From Sycobia sp. Sy_11 (lineage: Eukaryota; Arthropoda; Insecta; Hymenoptera; Epichrysomallidae), in contig JACCIC010000048.1 of assembly GCA_018907035.1 (NCBI GenBank), forward strand, positions 1,953,001-2,017,000: DNA of 64,000 nucleotides. The letters run 5' to 3'. Position numbers and translations under genes: made by a program. Under the pieces are notes generated by a model. It searched no databases, had not been told where the DNA came from, and was given only the letters and a program-made list of their open reading frames with translations. Shown here in pieces: positions 10,630 to 21,699 of the stretch; position 1 is the stretch's first letter; each line of letters starts with the position of its first letter.

Positions 10630-11345
10630 AGATGATTTCTATAGGCAGTTGTGTGTTTGGATAATTGAATGCGATGTCCAGGTGTCTCTGAATAATTTTT
10701 ACGAGGAATATTGTATTTAATTGGTCGAAAACGACGTCCAAGTATGAGGAAATCAACTTCTATGGGAAGATTTGTATTGGGGCTGTAAAATACGAAATCT
10801 AGGTCATACCGAACGACTTCTACGGGGAGTATTGTTTTTAGTCGTTACGAAACGATGCTAGCTTTCTCGGGACGACTTCTACGGGGACTTTCGTGTTCGG
10901 ACGGTAGAAGACGATGTTCTGGTATGACGAGACGATTTTTACGGGGACTATCATGTTTAGTTGGTAGAAGACGATGTCCAGGTATGTCGGGACAACTTCT
11001 ACGGGATGTTTCGTGTCCGGATGATAGAATGCGATTTCCAGACGATTTTGAACGACTTCTACGGGGAGTATCCTGTATAGTTGGTAGGAAACAATGTCCA
11101 GGTATGTCAGTACGACTTCTATGAAAAGATTCGTATTCTATCATTCGAACACGCACACTGCCAGTAAGAGTCATTCCGGGATACCTGGACATTGTATTCT
11201 ACCTCCTCAACACAAAACTCTCTATAGCAGTCGTCCTGAAACGTTTCTCATAGTTTGAACATGATACTCTCCGTAGAAGTCGTCTATGAAATCTTTTTCT
11301 ACCGCCCGAACTGAAAAGTTAAAATTTCCCTGTAGAAGTCTGTAA
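10630..11345. repeat. ~58-60-bp tandem array of Helitron A, forward then inverted
   Basis: About nine degenerate units recur every 57-60 bp, marked by variants of ACGACTTCTACGGGGAG at ~10636, 10693, 10755, 10813, 10871, 10931, 10991, 11050 and 11112. From ~11160 to 11345 the same unit continues in reverse complement (CTCCGTAGAAGTCGT near 11268, CCTGTAGAAGTC near 11329). The ~60-bp period keeps frames open on both strands, giving spurious 20-residue repeat proteins. Confidence 0.85.
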
Positions 11346-11648
11346 TATGTTTATATATATTATATCAATGGTCGGCGAAATATTAGAGTTTTGAAGAGAA
11401 CGCTTCTTTGCAGTAGCTTTTTATACAGAAGCGACGATAGGTAAATTACGGTTAATTATTTATAGTAATATAGATTTTTATATATAGAATACGTTTTTAT
11501 TATATATTATTGCATTGTTTATGAAATCTATCAAATTATCTTGGGCGAAACCGAAACGGGGGATGCTAGTACTAATTTATAAAGACAAAGTGTGTTTTTG
11601 TTTGTACGCGATAACCGAAAAAACTACGGAACCGATTGTTCTGAAATT

Positions 11649-12785
11649 TGTAACATAAGCACTTTGGTGAGAGCTAGTTCATGCTCCGGCTCAACGCGCC
11701 TCGGCCCCGATCGCTCAGCACACCATCGGGTTCTTTTGACCCCACCAAAGGCTATGTTCGATTCGTTGTAACTTGCATAAATGAGTGGCTCCGGCTCAAC
11801 CCGCCTCGGCCCCTAGTCGCTCAACGCGTCACTAGGTTCGTTTGTGCAAGATAATTGGTTTTAAATTTTTACGGTGTGTACTATACTTTGGCCCACGCTC
11901 AACACGCCTAGGCCCTTTGTCGCTCAACCCGCCACCAAGTTTGTTCTAATACACACCGGACCCGCGAAATCCAATTCTCACTCTCGCTCAACCCGCCAGA
12001 ATTCGAATCGGATTTTATTTAATTTATTCGTAATTTTTATTTTTCTTTTCGTTGCTGGATTCAGGATCTAAATAAATTTCTATTTATTAAATAATAAGCA
12101 AATTTATTTAACAAAATTTAATAAAAAAATGATTAACAAAATTATAAAAGGAAACTAATTAACTATTTTATTTTTCGGCCATTTGGTAGCTTAGCCGCTA
12201 CTATCGACTTGTTTTGTCGCGCCATTATCCGCTGTAATAAATAAAAAAATCATAAAATATATTTATTTTATGATGTACAAAATTAAAAAAATTAATTCTA
12301 ACTTAAAATTAACGCTCCGCGTGAGCATAATTGCAAAATTTTATTTATTATCTATTTTTCGTGTTCGCGTCTCGCCCTGAGTGTGCTGAGACTTGTCGCC
12401 CGCTATCGCGCTGACGACAGGTCCCGCTCGAATAGCCAGTTTCGAGGTCGCTCGCACACTGAATTTTCGCAGTCAGTGCGACTCTATTTGAGAATTGTGA
12501 GAGAGCGCTCGCTCTCCCTTTACAGCACTTTACCGCGCCTTAGTACTAGGCAGCGCCGTTGCCGCTTGCGAGATTTCGCGAATTGATTCGCAAATTATCG
12601 CTCGCCGCTGCTCTTCGAGCCGCCTGCGGCCCGAGAGCGCTCGCTCATACTCGCCGCTGCCGGCGCTTTGTCCCCGCGCCGCGTCGCGCCACGAAGCCTT
12701 CGGCGCTCCCCCTTCGCCGCGTCGCGCCGCTCGCGACTTATTTACAATATATATAATTTTTGCGCGAGACTATCGTCTCGTCTCA
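11649..12785. mobile_element. Solo LTR (1137 bp) nested in Helitron B, 4-bp target duplication
   Basis: The block starts TGTAACATAAGC and ends CGTCTCGTCTCA, with TG...CA termini. AATT lies directly on both sides (11645-11648 and 12786-12789). Removing block plus one AATT restores GAAATTTGACATATAG, exactly the sequence of Helitron C near 53757. A 4-bp duplication suits a Ty3/gypsy-type LTR. Inside, a GC-rich motif (GCTCAACCCGCCTCGGCCCC and variants) recurs about every 95-110 bp at ~11689, 11788, 11899 and 11985. A very GC-rich block lies at 12370-12735. Small frames there (12383-12756) look non-coding. Confidence 0.85.
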
Positions 12786-13367
12786 AATTTGACATATAGA
12801 TTCTATATTATCTTGACAAGGACATAGGTTATGTTTTTTATTGAAAATTATTTTACTTTCATCAATAAATTAAGTTAATGGTTTTAACAATCAGTTTCAC
12901 CAGCGACCACTGCATGGCGCCTTGAATCACGAACATAAACTCGAAGTAATCCCCTTAAAGTATTAATACCAGGCCAGCTCAGACGTATGATCATATTGAA
13001 CTTTGGGATTTGTATCCTAAAGAAGGTGTGGGGTTAGTCGGAACTATCTTTTTTGTTTTTCACGTTAATCTGAAATACTCTCGCACCTTATGGGTAAATT
13101 TTATTTCACTTACGTGAGAAAGTCTGTCTGTCTCTCTCTCTCTCTCTCACTCATACTTTCTCCGTTTTCACTTATAAAATAGTTTTGTATACCAAAACAT
13201 ACTGAACATAATTTTTGACGACGAATTATATTTTTGTTATTATACGTTATATTAACTATGTTTTTTTAGTTTGAATAAAAGAAATGGTGGCAAAATAGGG
13301 TTCTTTATGTGTGTATACCGCTACTAAAATATTCACGGTATTTAATTGAAAAACCGGAAAAATACGA

Positions 13368-13416
<49 letters not shown>

Positions 13417-13439
13417 TTTTAATACGGTTTCTACTGAGA

Positions 13440-14085
13440 AAGTACGGGCGGTGGAACTCGATATCCCTTTGCCTCAGGACGATTTCTGTTGGGAGTTTTG
13501 TATTCGGATGATAGAATGTGATGTCCAGGTGTCTCTGAACGATTTTTACGGGGAATATTGTATTTAGTTGGTGGAAAACGACATCCAAGTAAGAGGAAAT
13601 CGACTTCTATGGGAAGATTCGTCTTCGGACGGTAAAATACGAAATCTAGGTCATACCGAACTACTTCTACGGGGAGTATTGTGTTTAGTCGTTAGGAAGC
13701 GATGCTAGCTTTCTCGGGGTGACTTCTACTGGGACTATCGTGTTTAGTTGGTCGGAAATGATGTTCAGGTATGTTGGGACAACTTCTACGGGAAGTTTCG
13801 TGTTCCGATGATAGAAGATGATTTCCAGATATAGCGGTACGACTTCTATGGGCAGATTCATATTGAGACATTAGAATACGATGACATACATTAGAATACT
13901 ATCATTTGAACACACACACTTCCAGTAAAATTTGTCCCGGGATACCTGAACATAGTACTTTACCTTCCCAAGACAAAACTCTCTATAGTAATCGTTCCGA
14001 GACATATTCTATCGTCCGAACATGATAATCTCCGTAAACGTAGTCTCGAGATTTAGACATTTAGACATCTTTTTCTACCACTCGA
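13440..14085. repeat. ~58-60-bp tandem array of Helitron B
   Basis: The unit is the same as in copy A (ACGATTTTTACGGGGAA, ACTTCTACGGGGAGTATTG). It switches to reverse complement from ~13920 (CCCGGGATACCTGAACAT...CTCCGTAAACGTAGTC). Confidence 0.8.
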
Positions 14086-14091
14086 ACTCGT

Positions 14092-14650
14092 TGCTGACCT
14101 TAAATGTATTTGATTGTATTGTAGGTTGATTTTAGCTGAGCTAGTTGTTAACGTAAACCCAGCTGCTGTTTGCACAACTACTGATTCCCAACGGCCGTGT
14201 GGATTTGTATAACCAACACCGCCGCACTTTCCATCTGAATCGACTCTTCCGGCTAAAGTCATACTGTGACTTGCTGTTTGATTTACTTGGAGTCTGTCAA
14301 CTATTTAGTTTCCTATTCTGAGTATTCCGCTGTAGTTTGTGTCTTTGCACTTTTAGTCTCCGATTTCTTGTATATATTGTACCATACCTCCGCTTACGAT
14401 GGATATATGCGAGAATGCTCCGTAGTGGTATATGGTTCTTTGGATTTGGACATTGCATTTGAGTACTCGAGTTCGATCGTATTTTACGATTTGTAATAAT
14501 TCTATGTATTCGCTGGTTACATTAACTTCGGTATTTAGCAATGTACACTCGCCTACATCAGTGAGTGACATGGTAGTGATGTTGCAGTATGAAGAGCCAT
14601 AATCATATCCCATGATTGCCTTGACTTTAGGACTATTGCAAAATAATTGG
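14092..14650 (-). pseudogene. Envelope-like glycoprotein relic
   Basis: Two frames are separated by a shift near 14350. The upstream frame starts near 14640 (FCNSPKVKAIMGYDYGSSYC) and contains SLTDVGEC and QIQRTIYHYGAFSHIS. The downstream frame contains GRVDSDGKCGGVGY and GRWESVVVQTAAG. Cys spacing and the IY-H-SH pattern recall glycoproteins found in arthropod genomes as chuvirus-related or gypsy-borne envelopes; that is from memory and uncertain. Placement directly after a gypsy integrase in the same orientation supports a captured env gene. Both frameshift and 3' truncation at Helitron B make it non-functional. No membrane anchor is visible because the C-terminus is missing. Confidence 0.5.
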
Positions 14651-14849
14651 AATATACTTATAATATGGCATATTGTCGTTTTCTGAAATCGAAAATATAT
14701 AAGTTTTATGCTCCCCTCTTTCTTTTATGGACCAGTTTATATATTTTGGAAAATATGCATGGATATATATGATATGGTTAATTAGTCATATAAGTAGACA
14801 TTTATGTGCTTATGAAGCACCTGAATTGGTACGTTTACGCATACTTTTG

Positions 14850-15750
14850 ATAATGAGTATTTATTGATGTGTGATATTCTTAATCTGTTGCATGTACGAT
14901 CTTGCTACTTTTATTTAATTTAATACGAATATTATTTTTATTTAAAACTTCTAATACTTTCTGTGGACCTGAATACTGATTGTCAAATTGATTAGTTTTG
15001 GGCAAAGTCAAATTGATTAGATAATACGAATACATAATCACCTAATCTGAAATTTTATTTATTTATTCTTTTTTCATAGTAATGTTTTGAACGAAATTTT
15101 GAAGCTACTAAATTATGATGCGATTTTTTGAACACCGTTTAGTCTAGTAACTAAGTCAATTAAATCACCTTTATAAGTAGGTATGCCTTGTGATTTCCTG
15201 CGTGTTATAATTTAACATGGCTATATCGATCCAACAATCCCATTCTTCATCGTTGGTTGTGTACTGTTTTAAGAATTCTCCTAATACAAGATGCCAGCTT
15301 TCTAAGGATCCGTTGGATTATGAATGAAAAACTGTTGTTCTTAATTTCTTGATTTTAAAGTGTTTTGCTACTCGATTTATTATGGTGCTCGAGAAATTTT
15401 TACCTTGATCTGTTAGGATGACTTTAGTTATAAAAAATATAGAAATAAATTTCATAATGAAAGCATCTTCTATGGTTGTTAATAAGGTATTTAGTAGTGA
15501 GACGGCCATAAAATTACTGAAAACTGATCTTGAATTGTTAATATACATTCATTTCTAAGTTTAGTATACTTTAGTGGTCCAATAATATCTAAGGCTATAT
15601 TCTGGTTTGGTACACAGGGAATGCCGGTGATTACCATCGGATGTTTCATTTTTAACCTTATAGTTTTCTTGAGCTGGCAGTCTAGACATTCTATTATAGA
15701 CATTGAATTCTTCTTTGAACGGTTGCTTTTAAATTATCTCAATAGAAATT
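14850..15750 (-). pseudogene. Ty3/gypsy integrase relic
   Basis: The 15703-15491 frame reads CLDCQLKKT...ITGIPCVPNQNIALDIIGPL...LTIQDQFS, the zinc-finger end and start of the catalytic core (first Asp in LDIIGPL). The overlapping 15548-15318 frame gives VILTDQGKNFSS, with the second catalytic Asp (TDQG), and ends in KIKKLRTTVFHS. Further left, ~14990-14850, YSGPQKVLEVLNKNNIRIKL is the GPY/F-type C-terminal domain. Several shifts separate these pieces. Confidence 0.85.
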
Positions 15751-16070
15751 TTTTTTATTCTGTTATAGCATTTGGACACAACTATATGTCTTTCATTGGG
15801 TGTCTTATATAGTTCATAAAATATTTCATTTTTTTTTTCATTAGGGACGTATTTCAAACTATTAGTACATATGATCACTTTGACCGAGGAGTCTGAGAAA
15901 TCGACTTACATGATTTCAAGCACGTTCTGCTATTCAATATTTTTTATGGACTAACTTTTTGCGATACTAATAACATTTTTTCTCCTGTTTAAATTAAAAG
16001 ACTTCTCATAGTGTTGATAGTGTTTTGTATAAGTTCATTTCTAAAATACCGATAGATGCAGAGATGTTAT

Positions 16071-16410
16071 CTAATATGCATAATACAAAGAAATTTCTGC
16101 ATTTTTTCCTTTCATCTGTTGTACTTCTCCGACATCTATGGAAGTGATTTTAACTTTATTATCTTGCATTAATTTTTGTGCTCCATCATCGCAAGGTTTT
16201 CCATTGCTGCTTACGACGAATGCAAGTTCTACAATTTTGCTCTTTCCGAAATTATAACCTTTTTTTGGATCAAATCTTAACGAAATGGTAGATGAGGCTA
16301 CTGAAAACGCATACATTACTTGTTCTGATTTCTTTATAGCGATTGTTTGTGGGAAGGCCATTGGTTCAGCCTCGAATTCTTCTGTCGATTCTTGTTCACT
16401 TTCTGCATAA
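16071..16410 (-). pseudogene. RNase H-integrase linker of the gypsy element
   Basis: A 96-codon frame follows an acidic stretch (ESEQESTEEFEAEPMAF). It contains SLRFDPKKGYNFGKSKIVEL and AFVVSSNGKPCDDGAQKLMQ. I do not know the fold. Its position between RNase H and integrase suggests a polyprotein spacer domain. Confidence 0.5.
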
Positions 16411-16629
16411 CACTTCTGATTAGGTTCTTCTTACGTAATCTTTTTTTGTCTTCTTTTTGTTCTAGATTCTTAGCTAATCCAAAGTCGATTTTTGCGTTTT
16501 ATCATGTTTTGGAGCATTTATGATTCGCGTCGCGATCGCGTTACTATGTTTGTGAAGTATGTCTCCAGTGGATTTCGCGATCGGGTGCCGGCATTGGAAT
16601 TTAACTTCTCAGACTTATAAAGAACAATG

Positions 16630-17640
16630 TAGTCATGGTTTGAATCGCTATTTTTGAATACGCGTATTCAGGTCATCTGATTTAAACCATACCAATGGTT
16701 GATAATCGGGCACTATGGTAACTTTTCGGCCATATACGTAAGAAAGAAATGCTGATAAATGCTAAAGAAAATTTATGCTGTGCACAACATCAGTGTTTCC
16801 TTTTCTTAAATTTTATATTTGATTTCGACATTACGCAGAACTCGTGACATACATGCGATTAGTTTATCCTTCCCTATTTCTTCTTGGGAGAGAATACCTC
16901 CAATAGGGTATCCTGATGCATCTGTTGTTATGTTAAATGGTTGGATAAGACCGGGAAATTGTAATAAGGGAGCATTGCATAGTATATCCTTTAATGTTTG
17001 AAATGCTTGCTCTGTTGTATCTGTCAATTCGAATATGCTATCCTTTTGTAGAAATTTAGTTGATGGTTCAGATATCTCTGCAAATTTTTCTATAATTCGA
17101 CGATAATAGCCGACTAACCCAAGAAACTATCTAATATTTTCCACGTTTTTTGGCCGTGGGAAACCGCTTACAGCTTCTATTTTTTTAAGTCGCGACTGAG
17201 TTCTTTTTTGCTCAATCGATGTCTAAGATAATGGACTTCTTTTTTGAAAAAGTCGAATTTGCCGAACTGTAGCTTGAGCCCAGCATCTCTAAGTTTGTCT
17301 AATAGGAGTTTCATTTTTTTGTTGTGTTCTTCCAGGGAATTCGCATACACAATAATGTCGTCTAAATATACAAATTTAATTTCTTGCAAACTCTTTAGTA
17401 AACTATCTATTAGTCTTTGGAATGTTGTGGGTGCATTTTTAAATCCAAACGGCATTCTAACAAATTCATAATAGCCGAAAGGACTACTAAACGCCGTTTT
17501 GTAGGCATCTTTTAGATCTCTTTTAATTTGGTGAAAACCAGCAGTAACGAGTATGGTAAATACCTAAATCGAGTACGGTGTGGTATTTTGCACTTCCTAC
17601 CTGATCCAGTATTTCTGTTATATTTGGTAGGAGATTAGTT
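16630..17640 (-). pseudogene. Ty3/gypsy reverse transcriptase-RNase H relic
   Basis: Starting at ~17640 the frames read LPNITEILDQVGSAKYHTVL, MPFGFKNAPTTFQRLIDSLL and FVYLDDIIVYANSLEEH. These are the RT palm with the YLDD catalytic motif. RNase H follows in 17027-16806 (FNITTDASGYPIGGILSQEE, first catalytic Asp) and ends at ~16690 (VPDYQPLVWFKS). At least three frame changes and stops interrupt it. Confidence 0.9.
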
Positions 17641-17821
17641 CGCCGATAAGCTTATTTCTAAATAGTTTAGTAAAGTCTGCTTCGACTACCAGGCCTACTA
17701 AATCTTTTGCTTCAGCGCAATATTCTAAGAACTGAGTTAAAGGTATATTTGTCCCGTCAACTTCGGTAACGTATTTGATTGCGTCCTCTAAGGATATGGG
17801 TGGATTTCGAGAGGTCGTCAT
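17618..17821 (-). pseudogene. Gypsy Gag N-terminal fragment
   Basis: The 67-codon frame contains DAIKYVTEVDGTNIPLTQFL, EYCAEAKDL and FTKLFRNKLIGEL, the pattern of gypsy-type capsid N-terminal regions. It is fused to RT by deletion at its 3' end. Confidence 0.6.
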
Positions 17822-17880
17822 TGTTGGTCGTCATTATTAAGTCTGGTCTAAAGGTTATTTCGTCTAGATTTTAGTAGTTG

Positions 17881-18267
17881 GTCCAGTGTGATGGGAAAAT
17901 TCTGGATAAGCTTTAAGAAGTAGATTTGCTGGTATTTTGTGACTGTACATCGTAAATTTTTATTGGAGAGATATTGTCGTTTGTTACCGCATTTTTTAAG
18001 AGAGATGATGTTTCAGTAGCACTGGACTGGGGTTGAGAAGTTGATTTTTGAGGAGTTTCCAAAAGTTTTTTAAGTTCTTCTTCTTATTTGATCTTGCTGC
18101 GCGTATTATAAACTTCGTTATTCATGAAAGAAACCTGAGATATATATTTTATTTTTATATATGAGCATCAATTAATCAGAAGCTACTGTACTTAATTTTC
18201 TCATATATATTGTATGCGTAATTCTGCGTGAGCTCATTTTCGAAAAAGAATGCAGACAATATTTAAT

Positions 18268-18312
<45 letters not shown>

Positions 18313-18934
18313 TTATTTTTTTTAAATAACTAACGTATAAAATGATTTAACATAGAAGTTCATTAAGTATACCTGGCCTCTGAAAATGCAGAATAACTAT
18401 ATACATCATGCGTGCAATGTTTATATTTTCTTTTTGTGAGAGGAAAAGAAAAAAATACAGTTAAAATGATAAAAAGAGGTAACTGTTAAAATTTTTTAAG
18501 TCTAGAATGCCTTAAAAACCTTAAAGGTTTTCGTCAAAATTTCGTTTGATACGAAAAGAAAAAAGGAGAGAAAAAAATTATTACATATCTTCTTATCTTT
18601 AATAAAAAATAAAAATTAATAAGAAGATTAATAATTATTAAGAAGGTATTTTGAAGAACAGAAAAATCTGTTTATTCTTATGTTATTAATTAACTAGTAA
18701 CGAAAGGAACTATATTTACATAAAAAAATGTTAAATATATATACTATTCATATTGACTTTATTATGAGGTTACACCACTTGATTATTTATTTATAAGATT
18801 AAGTTACAGTAAATGTAGTGTTGAAAATAAAAAAATGTATCTATTCATAATGATAATGACATTAATATATCCCATTTTTATCCTTTATATAGTAGATCGA
18901 GTTAATTTACCACCCCTTATACTGTGGTATTCAA
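17881..18934. other. AT-rich stretch with (TA)n near 18264-18310
   Basis: No gene or repeat homology recognised apart from the dinucleotide run. Confidence 0.6.
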
Positions 18935-19940
18935 TACACTGTGTTCGAAATTTTCGGACCCCCACTTATAAAGTAAGCACATTGGAAAAAAAATATTAAA
19001 TACAAAAATTGTTTAGTTTTGAAGGTTGAACTAAATAGTGACCTTGGATTGGTTACTGATGATCATTTTCAGGGCCGTTTGAAGGTCATCTTCAATTGTT
19101 TAAATAGGGACCTATATTTTTTATTTTAGATTCTGGAAGAGCACAACATTTTACATCTGGATATGTATCCACGTTTAGCTGAAAATGACCTACAGAGATA
19201 ATTTAGAGGTTAAATGAGTATTTAATAGCAGAAAGCCAAGATATCTCGATTATTAAGAACTTTGAGCGTATCTGACCAATACTTACATAATTTGATTTTG
19301 TAAGATAAACTTTATGGTGGCGTTAAATTGACACTGCCCTTCATTTTCAAGGTCATTTGAAAGTTATCTTCAGCTTATTAAAAAGGGATTCATTTTGTAT
19401 CCAGCCCAAACCTTTACTTTTTCAGGATGTTGCGTGTGGTCCGCTCCCATCCAATCTAGATTGATCTTACTCCAGTATCGAGAATTATTTCTGTTGATTA
19501 TACTGCTAAACTCAAACCTGGTTTCATCAGAGAAAACAATGTTATTGAGCAGCAAAGTATCATCAGATATCATTTGCATCATTACATCACAAACTCTACC
19601 CTTCTATTAAAATCATCTTCAAATAATTCCTGTACCAATTTTAATTTGAAAGGATGCCATTTTTTGAGTTTTAAAATTTTGTGCATAGATACAGCTCCCT
19701 TTTCATGCTCTTGTGCACAAACTCTGATGCTGCAATGGGGATCCTCAATAAATGATTGTAATACGTCTAAGTTTTTTTTGTCATTAGACTATGATTTGGA
19801 TCTACCTGATTTAGGACGATCTGTAACACCACCTGTCTCTGCAAAACGTCTAATTGTACGAATTACGGTACTTTTTAAAATAAGGTTGTTTTCTTCTGCT
19901 GTGAATGTTTCATTGAATAAACGATGTGCCTATTTGTAAC
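18935..19940 (-). pseudogene. Tc1/mariner-superfamily transposase relic
   Basis: Minus-sense pieces from ~19935 read RFAETGGVTDRPKSGRSKS, then LDVLQSFIEDPHCSIRVCAQ, KKWHPFKLKLVQELFEDDF and NIVFSDETRFEFSS, followed by YWSKINLDWMGADHTQHPEK. This is a helix-turn-helix followed by the DDE catalytic start (Asp in FSDE). Several stops interrupt it. A candidate terminal inverted repeat lies at 18937-18965 (CACTGTGTTCGAAATTTTCG...), after a TA dinucleotide. The matching right terminus was not found. Two ~55-bp similar blocks near 19062 and 19344 lie in the 3' part. Confidence 0.8.
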
Positions 19941-20519
19941 CTCAGAATGATTTGTAACCTGCTTCTATCTGTAACCTGCTATTTGTAACCTCAAATTTAT
20001 AACCTGCTTCTGTCAGATAATTATTACGTAACTGCCCCTTTAGGCAAATGGCACACAAGATGTTAGTTACAAATATTGTTTGTCTTCCTGACTGAGTGTT
20101 TTATAAAATTTTCTTTTAATTTTTGCAGTATCTTCCTTGAAATTTATTTCTTGGTACACTGCTTTTACTCTAATTTCTTCCATTCCTTTTAACTATTGCC
20201 CTTTCCTCTTAGAGGATCTTTTATGGATTTTCTCTGTGTGGTAACCTTCATTTTCAAATGATGAAATCGAAACAATCCTTAAATCATAGATCCAAAAACA
20301 GGGAACGCCATTTTTTAAGGAAAGTGTTTTTAAGCTTGCAAACACATAAAATATATATTAAAATCTCAGGGCACTACGTAGAAAAAGAGTTTAAGAGTGA
20401 AAGAATAAAGAAAAATTATTTTTATAGCCTAAAACTAATGTTTCATTTTTTTCCCTATAACGGGAAATTCCTTTTTCAGATACTTTGTATACTGATATTC
20501 ATATATTCTTTATGTTAAA
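19941..20519. other. No gene recognised; local TGTAACCTGCTT repeats
   Basis: Short copies of GTAACCT(G/C) recur between 19938 and 20010. An 86-codon frame at 20258-20518 has no recognisable motif. Confidence 0.5.
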
Positions 20520-21680
20520 TATCTACCCGTTTATCCAATGTAATATCTAACACAATCTTTACAATTTATTTGGTAGACGATTCCTATTTTTTAAACATTT
20601 ACCATTCTTAACTGTACAATTGTTGAATAAGTTTTTCGTGTTATTATTATTTTTACCTTTTATGTTATCTTCTCTAATATTGTTATAAATCTGATTCACT
20701 CTATTCACAAACATGTTTCTATAAGGTCTATTAGATAATCATTATTAATAAATATCTTCAATTAATTTGAACTTATTTTTTCTGAAATCTTTAAGTGATA
20801 ATTGGATTGCTCTATCAATGTCCCCTTCATATTTCCTATCTTATTTTTGAGTTGATAGTGCGAGTTAACATTTAAGAATCTACCTGATGAGGTTTTTTAT
20901 TCCAATTTTATTTTATTCTGTTATTTCTAACTCTAATAATATATATTTACGTCCAAAAAACATAATTTATTGTTTAATTTTATTTCTTCATAAATGTAAT
21001 TCTATCATGAATGGAATCAAAACCATACAGTTGCAGTTTGCAAAACATTCTGGTTCAATTGTAAACATGTCATCAACATATCTTTTATACATTTATTCGT
21101 AGGTGATTGGTTCAAAATTTAACGTAGATAATGCAGTAGTCTATAATTTTTCTATTACCAAATTAAGAATAACCGATAATAATGATTATCCAATTGGACA
21201 GCCATATTTTTGTTCATAACAAATATTAAGAAAAGAATAATTTGTATTGTTAAAAACTAATTTTATTGCTTTAATAAATTCACCTTTTCTTATTTTCTTA
21301 TCTATTTCTATCATTAATATAACATTTTGCTTTTCATTCTTTTACTAATTCTTTCAATGTACTCTGTAGTTTATTAATATTAAAATACCCATTTTTTTAG
21401 AAATTGTGTTTTCCTCTAACTTTATTTTAATTGTATTTATACATTATTTTCTGTCAGCTGGTATTGTAACATTACCTTTGTTTGCAATTTGTCATATGAT
21501 ATTTATTTGTTCTTTTAAGAAATTCTTTGCTATCTGAATTCGCGTATGATATTATTTAAATAATTATCAAACTAATTGTGTTTTTTTAAAAGTATTGATT
21601 TTATTGGCTAATGAATTTTTACATTCTCTATTAAAATCATTATTAAAACTAACTAACAGTACAATCACATAGAAAAAAAT
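20520..21680 (-). pseudogene. Penelope-like element relic, minus strand (RT plus connector)
   Basis: Minus-sense fragments contain KYGCPIG near 21200 and YKRYVDDMFTIEPECFAKCN near 21090-21030, with the YVDD catalytic motif. Further left comes the connector RAIQLSLKDFRKNKFKLIED (~20820). The order matches PLE reverse transcriptases. It is heavily broken by stops. No GIY-YIG part follows on this strand before 20520. Confidence 0.75.
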
Positions 21681-21699
21681 ACATTAATACAATTAAAAT

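Larger units (their letters stand above)
8870..11569 (+). mobile_element. Non-autonomous Helitron copy A (5'-truncated, interrupted by an LTR)
   Basis: The stretch 8872-8914 matches the Helitrons at ~12965 and ~53940 (ATTAATACCAGGCCAGCTC). Homology resumes at ~9956 (AGCTTAATCTGACACTATTC) and runs to a 3' end at 11569. The end has a decayed hairpin (TCTTGG/CCGAAA) followed by GGGGGATGCTAG and T, the Helitron CTAG|T terminus. No Rep/helicase is encoded, so it would depend on an autonomous relative. Inside are a (TC)n-rich tract, (TA)n tracts at 10470-10550 and a large tandem array. Confidence 0.75.
11570..14091 (+). mobile_element. Non-autonomous Helitron copy B (nested LTR inside, 3' end lost)
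   Basis: It begins directly after the CTAG|T of copy A with the Helitron 5' region (GCGATAACCGAAAAAACTAC...GAACCGATTGTTCTGAAATTTG). This also occurs at 53215 and 53685. After a nested solo LTR it continues at 12790 with sequence parallel to copies A and C, including the tandem array. It stops at ~14091, where envelope-like sequence begins, so the 3' hairpin and CTAG are missing. Confidence 0.75.
14092..17880 (-). mobile_element. Decayed env-bearing Ty3/gypsy element (gag-RT-RH-IN-env)
   Basis: Minus-sense pieces appear in the right order for a gypsy-type endogenous retrovirus: Gag (17821), reverse transcriptase and RNase H (17640-16630), linker (16400-16071), integrase (15750-14850) and an envelope-like gene (14640-14092). 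Each is broken by stops or frameshifts. The Gag piece joins the middle of RT within ~20 bp at ~17630, so most of gag, all of protease and the RT N-terminus are deleted. No LTRs or primer site were recognised. Confidence 0.8.

Noticed and set aside
10845..11192. Overlapping frames on both strands with ~20-residue repeats
   Set aside because: They arise from the ~60-bp Helitron satellite, whose period keeps all frames open; no start context or domain.
12383..12756. Two Arg/Ala-rich frames
   Set aside because: They lie in the GC-rich half of a solo LTR and have no domain.
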